Assembly (NCBI RefSeq): GCF_041435195.1
Contig: NZ_CP108106.1
Location: 8,507,001 to 8,571,000, forward strand
Reading direction: 5' to 3'
Source: Streptomyces sp. NBC_00224
GTDB taxonomy: Bacteria; Actinomycetota; Actinomycetes; Streptomycetales; Streptomycetaceae
DNA length: 64,000 nucleotides
Within the stretch, counting starts at the first letter, position 1. Every line of letters begins with the position of its first letter. Below are positions 25,195 through 33,635 of this stretch, one piece after another. The notes under the pieces were generated by a model that was not told where the DNA came from, ran no database searches, and saw only the letters and a program-made list of their open reading frames with translations. Made by a program: the position numbers and the translations under genes.

Positions 25195-25543
25195 AAACCC
25201 TCCTCGGTGTTTCCACGTTCAGTGCGTACGGGCATCGGAGAAACGACACCCACTCCTGATGTCCAGGGCGCGGTGGTGTCAGCGTAGGCATCCACGGCGC
25301 GGGCACCGGAGTTTGAGCACCTCCGGACAAGAAACCGGCCCCGTTGTGTGTGCGGCTCAACCGGGTATGTCCCGCGCCGTGCACCGGGCATCCAACTCTG
25401 GTCCGTGCACACGCACTTCCCGCTGAAACGGGCCCGGGAGTTATGGGCTCCGAATGAATTCGCCGCTCCCGGGCGGGCGCGGGCCACCTCATCGCGTATG
25501 CAGAAGAAGGCGAGGTTCGCCGAAAGGACGTGAAGGAGCAGCG
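25195..25543. other. Divergent promoter region between DUF4142 and second lipoprotein
   Basis: 349 bases without a gene. It must hold promoters for both the toxin operon (minus) and the lipoprotein/protease pair (plus). I could not assign elements with confidence. The GC content drops around 25385-25500. Confidence 0.4.
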
Positions 25544-26629
25544 ATGAGGAAACGGCACCCGGTCCCCGCGGGATTAGGGCTAGTTCTCGCGGCGGTGCTG
25601 ATGACAGCGGCGTGCGGGGGAGAGTCGTCCAAGTCGGCGGCCTCGGGAGCGCGCCCCGCCGACGCCGGCGCGTCCCTCGCCCCCAGCCCCGCCTCGACGT
25701 CCACGGCTCCGCCCGCCGCGTCGGCCGGCCCGGGGGGCGCGGCCGACGCGGGCCAGCTCGCGGTACGCCAGGACAACGCACTGGGGAACGTCGTCACCGA
25801 CGGCAAGGGGTTCACCCTCTACCGTTTCGACGACGACGTCCCCAACTCCTCGAAGTCCAGCTGCGAGGGCCCGTGCGCCCAGACCTGGCCGCCGGTCATG
25901 GCCGACGGGGTGAAGACCGCGGCGGGCATCGAGGCCGGCGCGGTGGGCCGCCTGCAGCGCAGTGACGGAATGCAGCAACTGACGCTCGGCGGCTGGCCGG
26001 TGTACCGCTATTCCAAGGACACGGAGGCGGGCCAGGCCAAGGGCCAGGGCGTGCAGGGCAAGTGGAACGCGCTCGCCCCGGACGGAAAGAAGGCGGCCAA
26101 GGCCGGCGGGTCGGGCATGCCCGGTATGGGGATGGGAGGAGAAGGCGGCAAGGAAGGGGGAGGCAAGGACGAGGGCGGCAAAGAGGGAGGGGGCAAAGAA
26201 GGGGGCGGCAAAGAAGGCCGGGGCGGCGAAGGCGGTGAACGCGGCGAGCCCGAGCGCTCCGGGGAGAAGGGCGAGCAGGCGCTGAAGGTCATCGTCGTCC
26301 CCGTCGTCGGGCAGATCATCGCCGACTCCTGGGGCCGGCCGCTCTACCTCAACGGCTCCGGTGGCCGCTGGAGTTGCGGGGAAGGCTGCCGGAGCAGCTG
26401 GCGGCCCGCCCGGCCGGTCAGCCCGTCCCGGGTGCGCGGCATCGAGCGGGACCTGATCGGCCAGGTCAGGCTCTCCGACGGCTCCTACCAACTCACCGTC
26501 GCCGGACACGCGGTCTTCTGGTACGCGGGCGACCGCAAGAGCGGCGAGGTCAGCGGGCAGGGGCGCGACAACTGCTGGGCCATCGACGCGCGCGGCAACT
26601 CCACCCGTCCACGGGGCCAGTCGAAGTAG
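25544..26629 (+). CDS. Secreted lipoprotein with duplicated YxFxxD modules, second copy
   Basis: ATG 25544 has AAGGAG five bases upstream; 361 residues. Lipobox LMTAACGG, Ala/Pro/Ser linker, then a complete module (FTLYRFDDD, CEGPCAQTWPPV, WPVYRYSKD) and a weaker one (RPLYLNGSG, CGEGCRSSW, HAVFWYAGD). Between them is a low-complexity Gly/Lys/Glu repeat (GGKEGGGKDEGGKEGG pattern, about residues 195-245). It is clearly paralogous to the lipoprotein at 20702-21766. Codon 11 is TTA (25574-25576), again in the signal peptide. It may be transcribed with the protease gene 75 bases downstream. Confidence 0.82.
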   Translation: MRKRHPVPAGLGLVLAAVLMTAACGGESSKSAASGARPADAGASLAPSPASTSTAPPAASAGPGGAADAGQLAVRQDNALGNVVTDGKGFTLYRFDDDVPNSSKSSCEGPCAQTWPPVMADGVKTAAGIEAGAVGRLQRSDGMQQLTLGGWPVYRYSKDTEAGQAKGQGVQGKWNALAPDGKKAAKAGGSGMPGMGMGGEGGKEGGGKDEGGKEGGGKEGGGKEGRGGEGGERGEPERSGEKGEQALKVIVVPVVGQIIADSWGRPLYLNGSGGRWSCGEGCRSSWRPARPVSPSRVRGIERDLIGQVRLSDGSYQLTVAGHAVFWYAGDRKSGEVSGQGRDNCWAIDARGNSTRPRGQSK

Positions 26630-26704
26630 CGGGCAGAGCGCGACACACCCTTCCACACCGCTGTGTACCGTGCGGGCCGCACACCGAGAGTTCGAGGAAG
26701 CCAC

Positions 26705-27826
26705 TTGAGGACCATTCGAGGACTGCGGCTGTTCGCCGCAGCTGTCATCAGCGGCCTGCTGGCGGTGACCACCACCGCCTGCGGCACGGCCGACGACAAC
26801 AAGGCGTCGGTGTCCGGCCGGCTCGCCGGGAACTCCCCACAGGATCTGAAGAGGTGGATAGAGGGAGGGTGGCAGGACTGGGACAAGAGCCAGTGGCTGC
26901 GTGAGGCGAAGGACTTCTTCAACCCCGTCATCCCCGGCCGGTGGCAGCCAGACGCCATGAAGGACGCCCGCCCCGGCGACAAGACCGTCAGCCGGGCGGC
27001 CCCGGCCGACCTGGGTGTGAGCGACCCGGAACCCCGCCCCGTCACGGCCAGACCCGTGGGGCTTCCCTACCACCAGTTCGCCGCCCCGGTCGGCAAGGTC
27101 TTCTTCGACGGCCCCGAGGGCCGCATGGTGTGCTCGGCGACCGTCGTCACCGACCCGGTCCGGCCCGGCAGGTCCAACATGGTGTGGACGGCGGGGCACT
27201 GTGTGCACGCGGGCAAGGACGGGGGCTGGTTCCGCAACATCGTGTTCGTACCGTCCTACAACGACAACGGTGTGTCCGCCGCGCAGTTCAACAGCTCCCG
27301 GCAGGAAGACGTCCTGCCGTTCGGGGTGTGGTGGGCGGACTGGGCCCAGACGTCACCCCAGTGGATCGCCGAAGGGGCCGAGACCGGGGGCGCCGGGGCG
27401 CCCTTCGACTTCGCCGTCCTGCACGTCAAACTCCCCAACGGCGACGGCAGATCGCTGGAGGAGACGGTCGGCAACGCCGTGCCCGTGAACTTCACCGCCC
27501 CGCCGGTGAAGTCGGTGCCCGCCATGAACGCCAAGGGGTACCCTGCGGGCCCGCCCTTCGACGGACAGTTCATGTTCTCCTGCGACGACGCGCCCGGACG
27601 CCTGTCGGTACGGCCCGACCAGCCGACGATGTACCGCATCGGCTGCACGATGACCGGCGGATCCTCCGGGGGCGGCTGGTTCACCACGGGTCCCGGCGGA
27701 CAACTGCTGCTCACCTCCAACACCTCGATCGGGCCCGCCGACAACACCTGGCTGGCGGGGCCGAGCCTGGGCCCGGAGGCCAACGAGGTCTACGCGTCGG
27801 TCAGCAGAAAATTCGCCTTCCAGTGA
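26705..27826 (+). CDS. Secreted trypsin-like serine protease, probable lipoprotein
   Basis: I chose TTG 26705, since AGGA lies six bases upstream and it opens a proper signal peptide (LRTIRGLRLFAAAVISGLLA ... TTTACG). 373 residues. The chymotrypsin-fold triad is visible: His in VWTAGHCVH, Asp in FDFAVLHV, Ser in GGSSGGGW. An N-terminal region of ~130 residues before the catalytic domain may be a propeptide. The Cys after the hydrophobic core suggests lipid anchoring. It follows the YxFxxD lipoprotein gene and ends before a very strong terminator. Substrate unknown. Confidence 0.82.
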   Translation: MRTIRGLRLFAAAVISGLLAVTTTACGTADDNKASVSGRLAGNSPQDLKRWIEGGWQDWDKSQWLREAKDFFNPVIPGRWQPDAMKDARPGDKTVSRAAPADLGVSDPEPRPVTARPVGLPYHQFAAPVGKVFFDGPEGRMVCSATVVTDPVRPGRSNMVWTAGHCVHAGKDGGWFRNIVFVPSYNDNGVSAAQFNSSRQEDVLPFGVWWADWAQTSPQWIAEGAETGGAGAPFDFAVLHVKLPNGDGRSLEETVGNAVPVNFTAPPVKSVPAMNAKGYPAGPPFDGQFMFSCDDAPGRLSVRPDQPTMYRIGCTMTGGSSGGGWFTTGPGGQLLLTSNTSIGPADNTWLAGPSLGPEANEVYASVSRKFAFQ

Positions 27827-27861
27827 CGGCGAGGTGAGCGCGGCGGTGGCGGGGGCATCCG

Positions 27862-27940
27862 GACGGGGGCGGCGGCGCGGCGGCACCCGTCTCCTGGCGT
27901 GGGGGCCGGAGACGGGTCCCGCCGCGCCGCCGCCCCCGTC
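27862..27940. terminator. Exceptionally long bidirectional hairpin
   Basis: Arms of 33 bases (27862-27894 and 27908-27940) pair with a single mismatch around a 13-base loop. It sits between the convergent protease gene (stop 27826) and GH18-like gene (stop 27966). No U-tract is present on either side. The arms are almost all G and C. Confidence 0.8.
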
Positions 27941-27965
27941 ACCGGGTGTCGGCCGCAGGTAGGAC

Positions 27966-28838
27966 CTACCGCCCCCGGGCCCGGCCGGCCCCAAGCCCGA
28001 GCACCGCCCCCATCTCCTGCGCCCAGCGCCACGGCTCGTCCGTAGGGTCGGCCAGCGCGTCGACGTACTCCCAGTACGCCCACCCCGCCACCCCGCCGAA
28101 GCCGGGACAGCGGCGCAGCAGCCCCGCGACGGCGGTCTTCAACTCGTCGCCGGCCAGGATCTCGTCGTCGCTGCCGGAGAGGCTGGTGGGTGCGCTGAAC
28201 ACGAGCTTGCCCGGCGGGATCACCCCGCGCGCGACGATCCGCTCGTACGCCGCCGTACGGTCCCTGCCGCCACCGTTCATCCGTACGTGGAAGCGGTCCA
28301 CCTCGTCGCCGCGGCTCCAGTAGAGGCGGTCGTAGTGCAGCGCCGACGGTGTGCTGCCGCCGCTGAGTTCGGTGGCGGTGGGGGCGAAGGAGATGACGAA
28401 GTCGGCGCCGAAGTCCGCGCGCAACCGGTCGATGAGCCGCTCCGTGACGCCCGCCGACATGGGTTCCGGTACGCGCAGGTCGAGGCCGTCCAGTCGGTAG
28501 TGGCGCAGAAAGGCCTTGAGTGGCGGATAGTTCGTACGGAAGCCGTGGTCGAGCCGCGCGAAGCTGCGGCGCCCGCCCAGCAGGGCCAGTACCCGTACCC
28601 CCTGCTCCCGCAGGGCCGCGAGGTCGGCCCACATCGGGGCCGGCCCCGGCGCACCGGGTAACGCGGAATTGAGGCTGACCACACCGCCGGTGTCCAGCCG
28701 CACGGTGCCCACGACCAGGTCGGTGAGTCCGGTGTGCCGTGCCGTGAGAGCGAGCGGGGAACGGTAGCGGCCGCCGTCGTGGTGGGTCCGGTAGTACATC
28801 ACGAGGAGCCTGCCACCAAGGGGCCCTGTTTCTGCCAT
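27966..28838 (-). CDS. GH18-like glycosidase with altered catalytic motif
   Basis: 290 residues from ATG 28838. The fold markers of family 18 hydrolases are present: LLVMYYRTHHDGG near the N-terminus, VRVLALLGG, FGADFVISFAP, and a C-terminal GVAGWAYWEYVDAL. The signature DxxDxDxE is changed to LDGLDLRVPEP: the last Asp is Arg and the Glu is displaced, so normal chitinase activity is doubtful. There is no signal peptide. Codon 60 is TTA (28659-28661). The start has only a weak ribosome site. It could be a carbohydrate-binding relative, or an enzyme using a shifted acid. Confidence 0.68.
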   Translation of the reverse strand: MAETGPLGGRLLVMYYRTHHDGGRYRSPLALTARHTGLTDLVVGTVRLDTGGVVSLNSALPGAPGPAPMWADLAALREQGVRVLALLGGRRSFARLDHGFRTNYPPLKAFLRHYRLDGLDLRVPEPMSAGVTERLIDRLRADFGADFVISFAPTATELSGGSTPSALHYDRLYWSRGDEVDRFHVRMNGGGRDRTAAYERIVARGVIPPGKLVFSAPTSLSGSDDEILAGDELKTAVAGLLRRCPGFGGVAGWAYWEYVDALADPTDEPWRWAQEMGAVLGLGAGRARGR

Positions 28839-29004
28839 GCGGCATGCTAGGCGGGAGCGGAGCGGGCGGGGTCCGGGATGTGCGGCCGGTGACAAAACCC
28901 GGCCGCTTGTCGGCCGCGTCAACGCTGGTGCTCTCCCCCTGGCCGGGCGTGGACCTGCGGGAACCGGTGGCTGCCCCCTCGGTGTACGCACATGTTGAGC
29001 ATTG

Positions 29005-29022
29005 TAGGATCTGATAATCCTA
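29005..29022. promoter_or_regulatory. Inverted repeat upstream of two-component operon
   Basis: TAGGAT and ATCCTA flank a six-base spacer, about 80 bases before the response-regulator start. The A+T-rich site in a divergent gap looks like an operator, or part of a promoter, for the NarL-type regulator or the GH18-like gene. Confidence 0.4.
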
Positions 29023-29103
29023 TCCTTCCTGCATATTCGGAGATTGATACATACCGGCATGCCGGGCGGAGGGGACCAGATCACGGAGAGGGTGGGACGG
29101 GAC

Positions 29104-29838
29104 ATGGCCGGGGGGCTGCGGGTGGCCGTCGTGGACGACAACAGGCTGATGCGGGCGGGACTTGAGACGACCCTCTCCTCCGCCGGTGACCTGGAGGTGG
29201 TGGCCTCGTGCGGCGGCGCAGACGCGCTGGCCGCCGTGGCCCGGTGCCGCCCCGATGTCGTCCTGCTGGACATCCGGATGCCCGACGTGGACGGGATTAC
29301 GGTCCTGCGTCAGCTGCGCGAGCTGCCGTGGCAGCCGGTCGTCGCGATGCTGACGGCCTTCAGCGGCGACGACGAGGTCAGTGCCGCGCTGCGCGGCGGG
29401 GCGGCCGGGTACCTCCTCAAGGACATCGACCCTGAGGACCTGGTCCGCCAGGTGCGTGCTCTGGGAGCGGGTCAGCGGCCTTTGGCTCCGGGGGTCACCC
29501 CCATCGTCATCGACGGCTACCTCGCCGACGTGTCCGCGCACACCGAGGCCCGCACGGCCGTGGCCGCTCTCACCGCGCGAGAGCGCGAAACGCTGTCCCT
29601 CCTGGGCCGCGGCCTGTCCAACGCCCAGATCGCCCATCGCATGCACATCGCGCCCGGCACCGCGAAGGACTACGTCAGTGCCCTGCTGGCCAAGCTCGGG
29701 CGGGTCAACCGCGTGCAGGCGGCCGTCCTCGCCGAACGCGCCCGGCTCCTCACCCAGGTGGGCCGCCACCACCGGCGTCCGGCGGCCGCCTCGCGTCCCC
29801 CCGCCTCGGGCAGCTCGTCCGACCCGGCGGTCAGGTGA
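29104..29838 (+). CDS. NarL/FixJ-type response regulator
   Basis: ATG 29104 places the protein start just before the receiver domain; earlier in-frame starts (29044, 29059) add an unlikely leader. 244 residues. The receiver keeps the acidic pair (VAVVDDN), phospho-acceptor Asp (VVLLDIRMPD), Thr (LTAFS) and Lys (YLLKDIDP). A LuxR-type helix-turn-helix follows (LTARERETLSLLGRGLSNAQ then IAHRMHIAPGTAKDYVSALL). Its stop overlaps the kinase start by four bases, so the pair is co-translated. Confidence 0.9.
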   Translation: MAGGLRVAVVDDNRLMRAGLETTLSSAGDLEVVASCGGADALAAVARCRPDVVLLDIRMPDVDGITVLRQLRELPWQPVVAMLTAFSGDDEVSAALRGGAAGYLLKDIDPEDLVRQVRALGAGQRPLAPGVTPIVIDGYLADVSAHTEARTAVAALTARERETLSLLGRGLSNAQIAHRMHIAPGTAKDYVSALLAKLGRVNRVQAAVLAERARLLTQVGRHHRRPAAASRPPASGSSSDPAVR

Positions 29839-31031
29839 GGGCGGGGCCGCCGCTGGTGCTGCTCGCCCCCTGCCTGGTGGTCCTGGGGGAATCCTGGGAA
29901 ACCTGGCGGTGCTTCCCCCACGGGCAGTCGTCGCCGGTCTATTTCTCCCTCCTCTTCCTCACCCCTCCTCTGCTCCTGCTGCGCAAGCGCTTCCCGCTCG
30001 CCGTCTTCCTGCTGGCACTGCCCGTCCTTTGCACGGGAGCGTTCTTCGCCCCGCTGGTCCCGCTGTACGAGATGGCGCGGCGCTACAGCAGCCGGACCCT
30101 CCTGATCGGGTGCGGATCCGCCTACGCCCTCATCGTGTTCTTCGTGCGGTTCTTCCCGCCCCTCGGTGAAGAGTTCACCCGCGAATGCCTGAGTCACTAT
30201 CTGGTGGCCTTCCTCGCCGGAGGCGTCCAGACCACTTCGGCACTGGCTCTGGGTATGCTCATGCGTGCCCGCCGTGAACTCGCCGCCCGCCTCGTCGAGT
30301 TGACGCAGGCCCATGAGCGGGAGAAGCGACTGGAGGTCGAGCAGGTCCTGGCGGCCGAACGGGCCCGCCTGGCCCGCGAGATGCACGACGTGATCGCCCA
30401 CGACGTCAGCCTCATCAGCGTCCAGGCCGGTGCACTCCAGGTCACCGCAGCCGACCAGCCCACCCGCGAGGCGGCGCGCACGGTACGCCGACTGGCGTCG
30501 CACACTCTGGAACAGCTGCGTCACCTGCTCGGCGTCCTGCGGACCCCCGACGGCACCGCCGACAGGCAGCCGACGCTGGCCGACATCCCCCACCTGCTCG
30601 CCGAGAGCGGCCTCGACGTCACCTCACGCCTGACCACCTGCATCATGGCGTCGGCGGCGGGCTCCTCCTGGACACCGCACGTGCAGCACGCGGCGTTCCG
30701 CACGGTCCAGGAGGCGCTGACCAACATCCGCAAGCACGCCCCCGGCGCCCGGGTCCACGTCCGCCTCCATGAGGGCCTCCGGCGTCTGCACGTCGAGGTG
30801 CGCAACGGGCCGCCCGACGCCGACGCGAAGCCCTCCGCGCTGCCGGGCAGCGGCCTCGGGCTCGATGGTCTGCTGGAGCGGGCCCGCCTGCTCGGCGGCA
30901 CGTTCGAGGCCTATCCGCTGCGCGACGGCGGCTTTCTGGTCCGGGCCGTCTTTTCCCCCCGCCGACCGGCGGGGCAAGCAGTGGTCGGTCGGCGGGTAGC
31001 GGGTGCCCCCGCCTTCCGCCGATCATCGTGA
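29835..31031 (+). CDS. Sensor histidine kinase (HisKA_3 type)
   Basis: 398 residues from GTG 29835. About four membrane segments lie in residues 1-150 with very short outside loops, so sensing is probably within the membrane. The dimerisation/phospho-acceptor helix reads ERARLAREMHDVIAHDVSLI, with His in the MHDVIAH motif. The ATP-binding domain shows QHAAFRTVQEALTNIRKHAP and GSGLGLDGLLERARLLGG. It should phosphorylate the regulator encoded immediately upstream. No signal can be inferred. Confidence 0.9.
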   Translation: MRAGPPLVLLAPCLVVLGESWETWRCFPHGQSSPVYFSLLFLTPPLLLLRKRFPLAVFLLALPVLCTGAFFAPLVPLYEMARRYSSRTLLIGCGSAYALIVFFVRFFPPLGEEFTRECLSHYLVAFLAGGVQTTSALALGMLMRARRELAARLVELTQAHEREKRLEVEQVLAAERARLAREMHDVIAHDVSLISVQAGALQVTAADQPTREAARTVRRLASHTLEQLRHLLGVLRTPDGTADRQPTLADIPHLLAESGLDVTSRLTTCIMASAAGSSWTPHVQHAAFRTVQEALTNIRKHAPGARVHVRLHEGLRRLHVEVRNGPPDADAKPSALPGSGLGLDGLLERARLLGGTFEAYPLRDGGFLVRAVFSPRRPAGQAVVGRRVAGAPAFRRSS

Positions 31032-31145
31032 GGACCAGGCAGTGGCCGGGGCGGAATCCCGTACGGGCCACCGCTTCCGTAGGGCATGAGGCGCAAGAGT
31101 GAACACCAACATGATGGACCCGGCGGCCGACGGGGTGCGGCCGGG

Positions 31146-31508
31146 GTGACGGTTTCGTGCCTTGTGGAACGCATGGTGCCGGACGAGCTGTGGGAGTTGT
31201 TCCAGCGGGTGGTGCCGCCTGCGCCGGTGCGCCGGCAGGGCGGCGGACGGCGCCGGCACGGGGACCGTGAGGTGCTGGCCGCCATCGTGTTCGTGGCCAC
31301 CTCGGGCTGCCCGTGGAACCACCTCCCCTCCGGCTTCGGACTGTCGGGGGTCACCGCCTTCCGGCGGTTCACCGAGTGGTCCCGCGTGCGGGTCTGGGAC
31401 GACCTGCACCGCCTCGTCCTGGACGAACACGGTCCCCGCAGCGAGCGGGACTGGGCGCGGTACGCGGCCGGTGCGGTCAGGCTGCGTGCCGGGGGAGGCG
31501 ATGCCTGA
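31146..31508 (+). pseudogene. Truncated IS5-family transposase
   Basis: About 120 residues match the N-terminal half of an IS5/ISL-type transposase: MVPDELWELFQRVVPP, AAIVFVATSGCPWNHLPSGF, GVTAFRRFTEWSRVRVWDDL, then SERDWARYAAGAV, where intact copies continue with the DDE domain. Here the frame ends after RAGGGDA. The catalytic part is gone and the SulP gene begins (tail to tail) 21 bases on. An insertion-sequence scar. Confidence 0.75.
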
Positions 31509-31529
31509 GGCGCGCCTTGCCGTCACCGG

Positions 31530-32981
31530 TCAGGTCCGCGTACTCCCGCCGGGCAGGGCCTGCTTCGACCAGCTTTCGAAGGCGGTGGCGCAGGCGTGGT
31601 CGAGGTGGCGCAGCCCGCTGAGGTCGAGTTCGAGCGGGCGGTCGCGCGGCAGGGCATCCAACTGGTCGAGGAGCGCGGGCAGTCGCAGGAAGGTGGCGCT
31701 TCCGACGGCGCGTACCAGCAGACCGCCCGCATCGGTGTCCTCGACCTCCAACTGCACCCGAGACGTCTCCCACGCCGACTTGGCGACGGCGGTGAGCAGC
31801 CCGGCGAGTACCCCCTCGAAGAGGTTGGTCGCCACGATCGCGGAGGCGGTGACGGCCAGGACGACGGCTTCTGCCCGGTGGGTGCGCCACATCCGGACGA
31901 AGTCCCGTACGGGTGTGAGTTTGCAGCCGGCGTGGACGAGTACGCCCGCGAGTGCGGCCAGCGGGATGACACCCAGGGCGGCGGGGAGCGCTGCGGCGAA
32001 GAGCAGTAGCCATACGCCGTGCAGGACGCGGGAGAGCTTGGTGCGGGCGCCCGCCTGGACGTTGGCGGCGCTGCGGACGATGACGGCGGTCATCGGCAGC
32101 GAACCGAGCATCCCGCAGACCGAGTTGCCCACGCCCTGGGCGATGAGCTCCTTGTCGAAGTCGGTACGCGGCCCGTCGTGCAGCCGGTCCACCGCGGCGG
32201 CGCTGAACAGGGACTCGGCGGACGCGATGAGGGTGAACGCGAGGAGCGTGCCGAGCGCGCTCAGGAGCACCGGCCCACCGGCGAGGCGGCCGAAGTCCTC
32301 GCGCTCGGGCAGAGAGACGGCATCGGCCAGCCCGTTGACCTCCAGGCGGGGCACCGGCAAATGGAACAGGGCGACCGCGCCGGTGGCCAGCGCGGTCGCG
32401 ACCAGCGGCGCGGGCAGCATACGTGCGGCCCGGCGCCAGCGCGGCCACGCGATCAGGACGGCGATGGTGCCCGCGCCGATGCCCAGAGCGGTGGCGGCAT
32501 CGGCGGAACACGCCGTGCTTACGGCGAGGTGGGGCAGCCCGGCGAGGTTGGCGAGGCCGTTGCCGTGGGCGTGTGCGCCGGTGAGGGTGTAGAGCTGTCC
32601 GGCGACCAGGACCAGGCCGATCCCGGCGAGCATGCCCTGGACCACCCCGGTGGAAATGGCTCGGAACCAGCGCCCCAGTTTCAACACGCCCAGGGCGATT
32701 TGGAGTAGTCCGGCGAGTAGGACGAGGACGCCGAGCGTGCCGGGTCCGTACGTTTCCACGGCCTCGTACACCAACACCGTGAGTCCGGCGGCGGGTCCGC
32801 TGACCTGGAGGCTGCTGCCGGGCAGCAGCCCGGTGAGCAGACCGCCGACAATGCCGGTGACCAGCCCCAGTTCGGCAGGCACCCCCGAGGCGACCGCTAC
32901 CCCGACGCACAGGGGCAGCGCCACCAGGAACACCACCAACGAAGCGGTCACGTCCGCACGCGAGAACCGGACCCGCCTCAT
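31530..32981 (-). CDS. SulP-family anion transporter (likely bicarbonate or sulfate)
   Basis: ATG 32981 gives 483 residues with about ten to twelve membrane segments. Family markers include FLVALPLCVGVAVASGVPAE, GSSLQVSGPAAGLTVLV, and LIAQGVGNSVCGMLGSLPMT. A short STAS-like region ends the protein (LELDLSGLRHLDHACATAFE), common in SulP carriers. The gene lies 26 bases after a beta-carbonic anhydrase gene; this pairing is well known for bicarbonate-type SulP transporters (BicA-like), so bicarbonate is the best guess for the substrate. The ribosome site is weak, and coupling to the upstream gene may drive translation. Confidence 0.87.
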   Translation of the reverse strand: MRRVRFSRADVTASLVVFLVALPLCVGVAVASGVPAELGLVTGIVGGLLTGLLPGSSLQVSGPAAGLTVLVYEAVETYGPGTLGVLVLLAGLLQIALGVLKLGRWFRAISTGVVQGMLAGIGLVLVAGQLYTLTGAHAHGNGLANLAGLPHLAVSTACSADAATALGIGAGTIAVLIAWPRWRRAARMLPAPLVATALATGAVALFHLPVPRLEVNGLADAVSLPEREDFGRLAGGPVLLSALGTLLAFTLIASAESLFSAAAVDRLHDGPRTDFDKELIAQGVGNSVCGMLGSLPMTAVIVRSAANVQAGARTKLSRVLHGVWLLLFAAALPAALGVIPLAALAGVLVHAGCKLTPVRDFVRMWRTHRAEAVVLAVTASAIVATNLFEGVLAGLLTAVAKSAWETSRVQLEVEDTDAGGLLVRAVGSATFLRLPALLDQLDALPRDRPLELDLSGLRHLDHACATAFESWSKQALPGGSTRT

Positions 32982-33007
32982 GATCCGCGTGTGGGCCTGT
33001 GGGCGGC

Positions 33008-33610
33008 TCACAGCGGCAGGAAGGATTCGCCGGCCGGGCACAACGCCGAGGTACGGCCGGTGTCCAGCTCGTAGTACCAGGCGTGCAGCTCCAAGTCCCC
33101 GCGTTCCAGGCGCTCTTGGACGCAAGGGTAGGCCCGCAGCCGGTCCACCTGCGCGCGTACATGGGCCTGGACAGCGTCGGCGAGCGCGGAGGTCCCGTCC
33201 GAGAACAACGCGTCCGGGAACTGTGCGGTGATCCAGTCGCGCACCCCGGGTGCGCCGGCTAGGTCCTGGCCGCGCGCTCGCGCGCCGACCGCACCGCAGT
33301 GCGAGTGGCCGCACACCACGATGTCGGCAACCCCCAGCAGCCGTACCGCGTACTCGATGGTGGCGGCCTCGGCTCCGACGGGTGCGGCGGCGTCGTACGC
33401 GGGCACGACATGCCCCGCCGTACGGAGCTCGAACAGGTCGCCGGGCCGGGCCCCGGTGATCAGGGCCGGTACCACCCGGGAGTCGGAGCAGGTGATGAAC
33501 AGAGCCAACGGCGATTGGCGTGCGGCCAGCCGCCGGTAGGTCTCCTGGGCGCCCTGCCGGCCGGCTATGCGGGCCGGGAACGCGCGGGCATGGCGGATGA
33601 GGGTTTCCAT
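33008..33610 (-). CDS. Beta-class carbonic anhydrase
   Basis: 200 residues from ATG 33610 (AGGAG eight bases upstream). Zinc ligands Cys41 (ITCSDSR), His102 and Cys105 (CGHSHCGAV) and the Asp43/Arg45 dyad are intact, so it should interconvert CO2 and bicarbonate in the cytoplasm. It sits between the phospholipase A2 gene (25 bases upstream) and the SulP gene, all on one strand, which suggests joint supply or removal of bicarbonate. Confidence 0.92.
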   Translation of the reverse strand: METLIRHARAFPARIAGRQGAQETYRRLAARQSPLALFITCSDSRVVPALITGARPGDLFELRTAGHVVPAYDAAAPVGAEAATIEYAVRLLGVADIVVCGHSHCGAVGARARGQDLAGAPGVRDWITAQFPDALFSDGTSALADAVQAHVRAQVDRLRAYPCVQERLERGDLELHAWYYELDTGRTSALCPAGESFLPL

Positions 33611-33635
33611 ATCGGGGTCTCCTGCCGGTGCCCGG

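Noticed and set aside
22186..25543. Immunity gene for the toxin
   Set aside because: No small co-directional gene fits; the presumed eukaryotic target would make one unnecessary.
25580..27208. A 542-residue minus-strand frame opposite lipoprotein and protease
   Set aside because: Shadow frame; both plus-strand proteins have signal peptides and family motifs.
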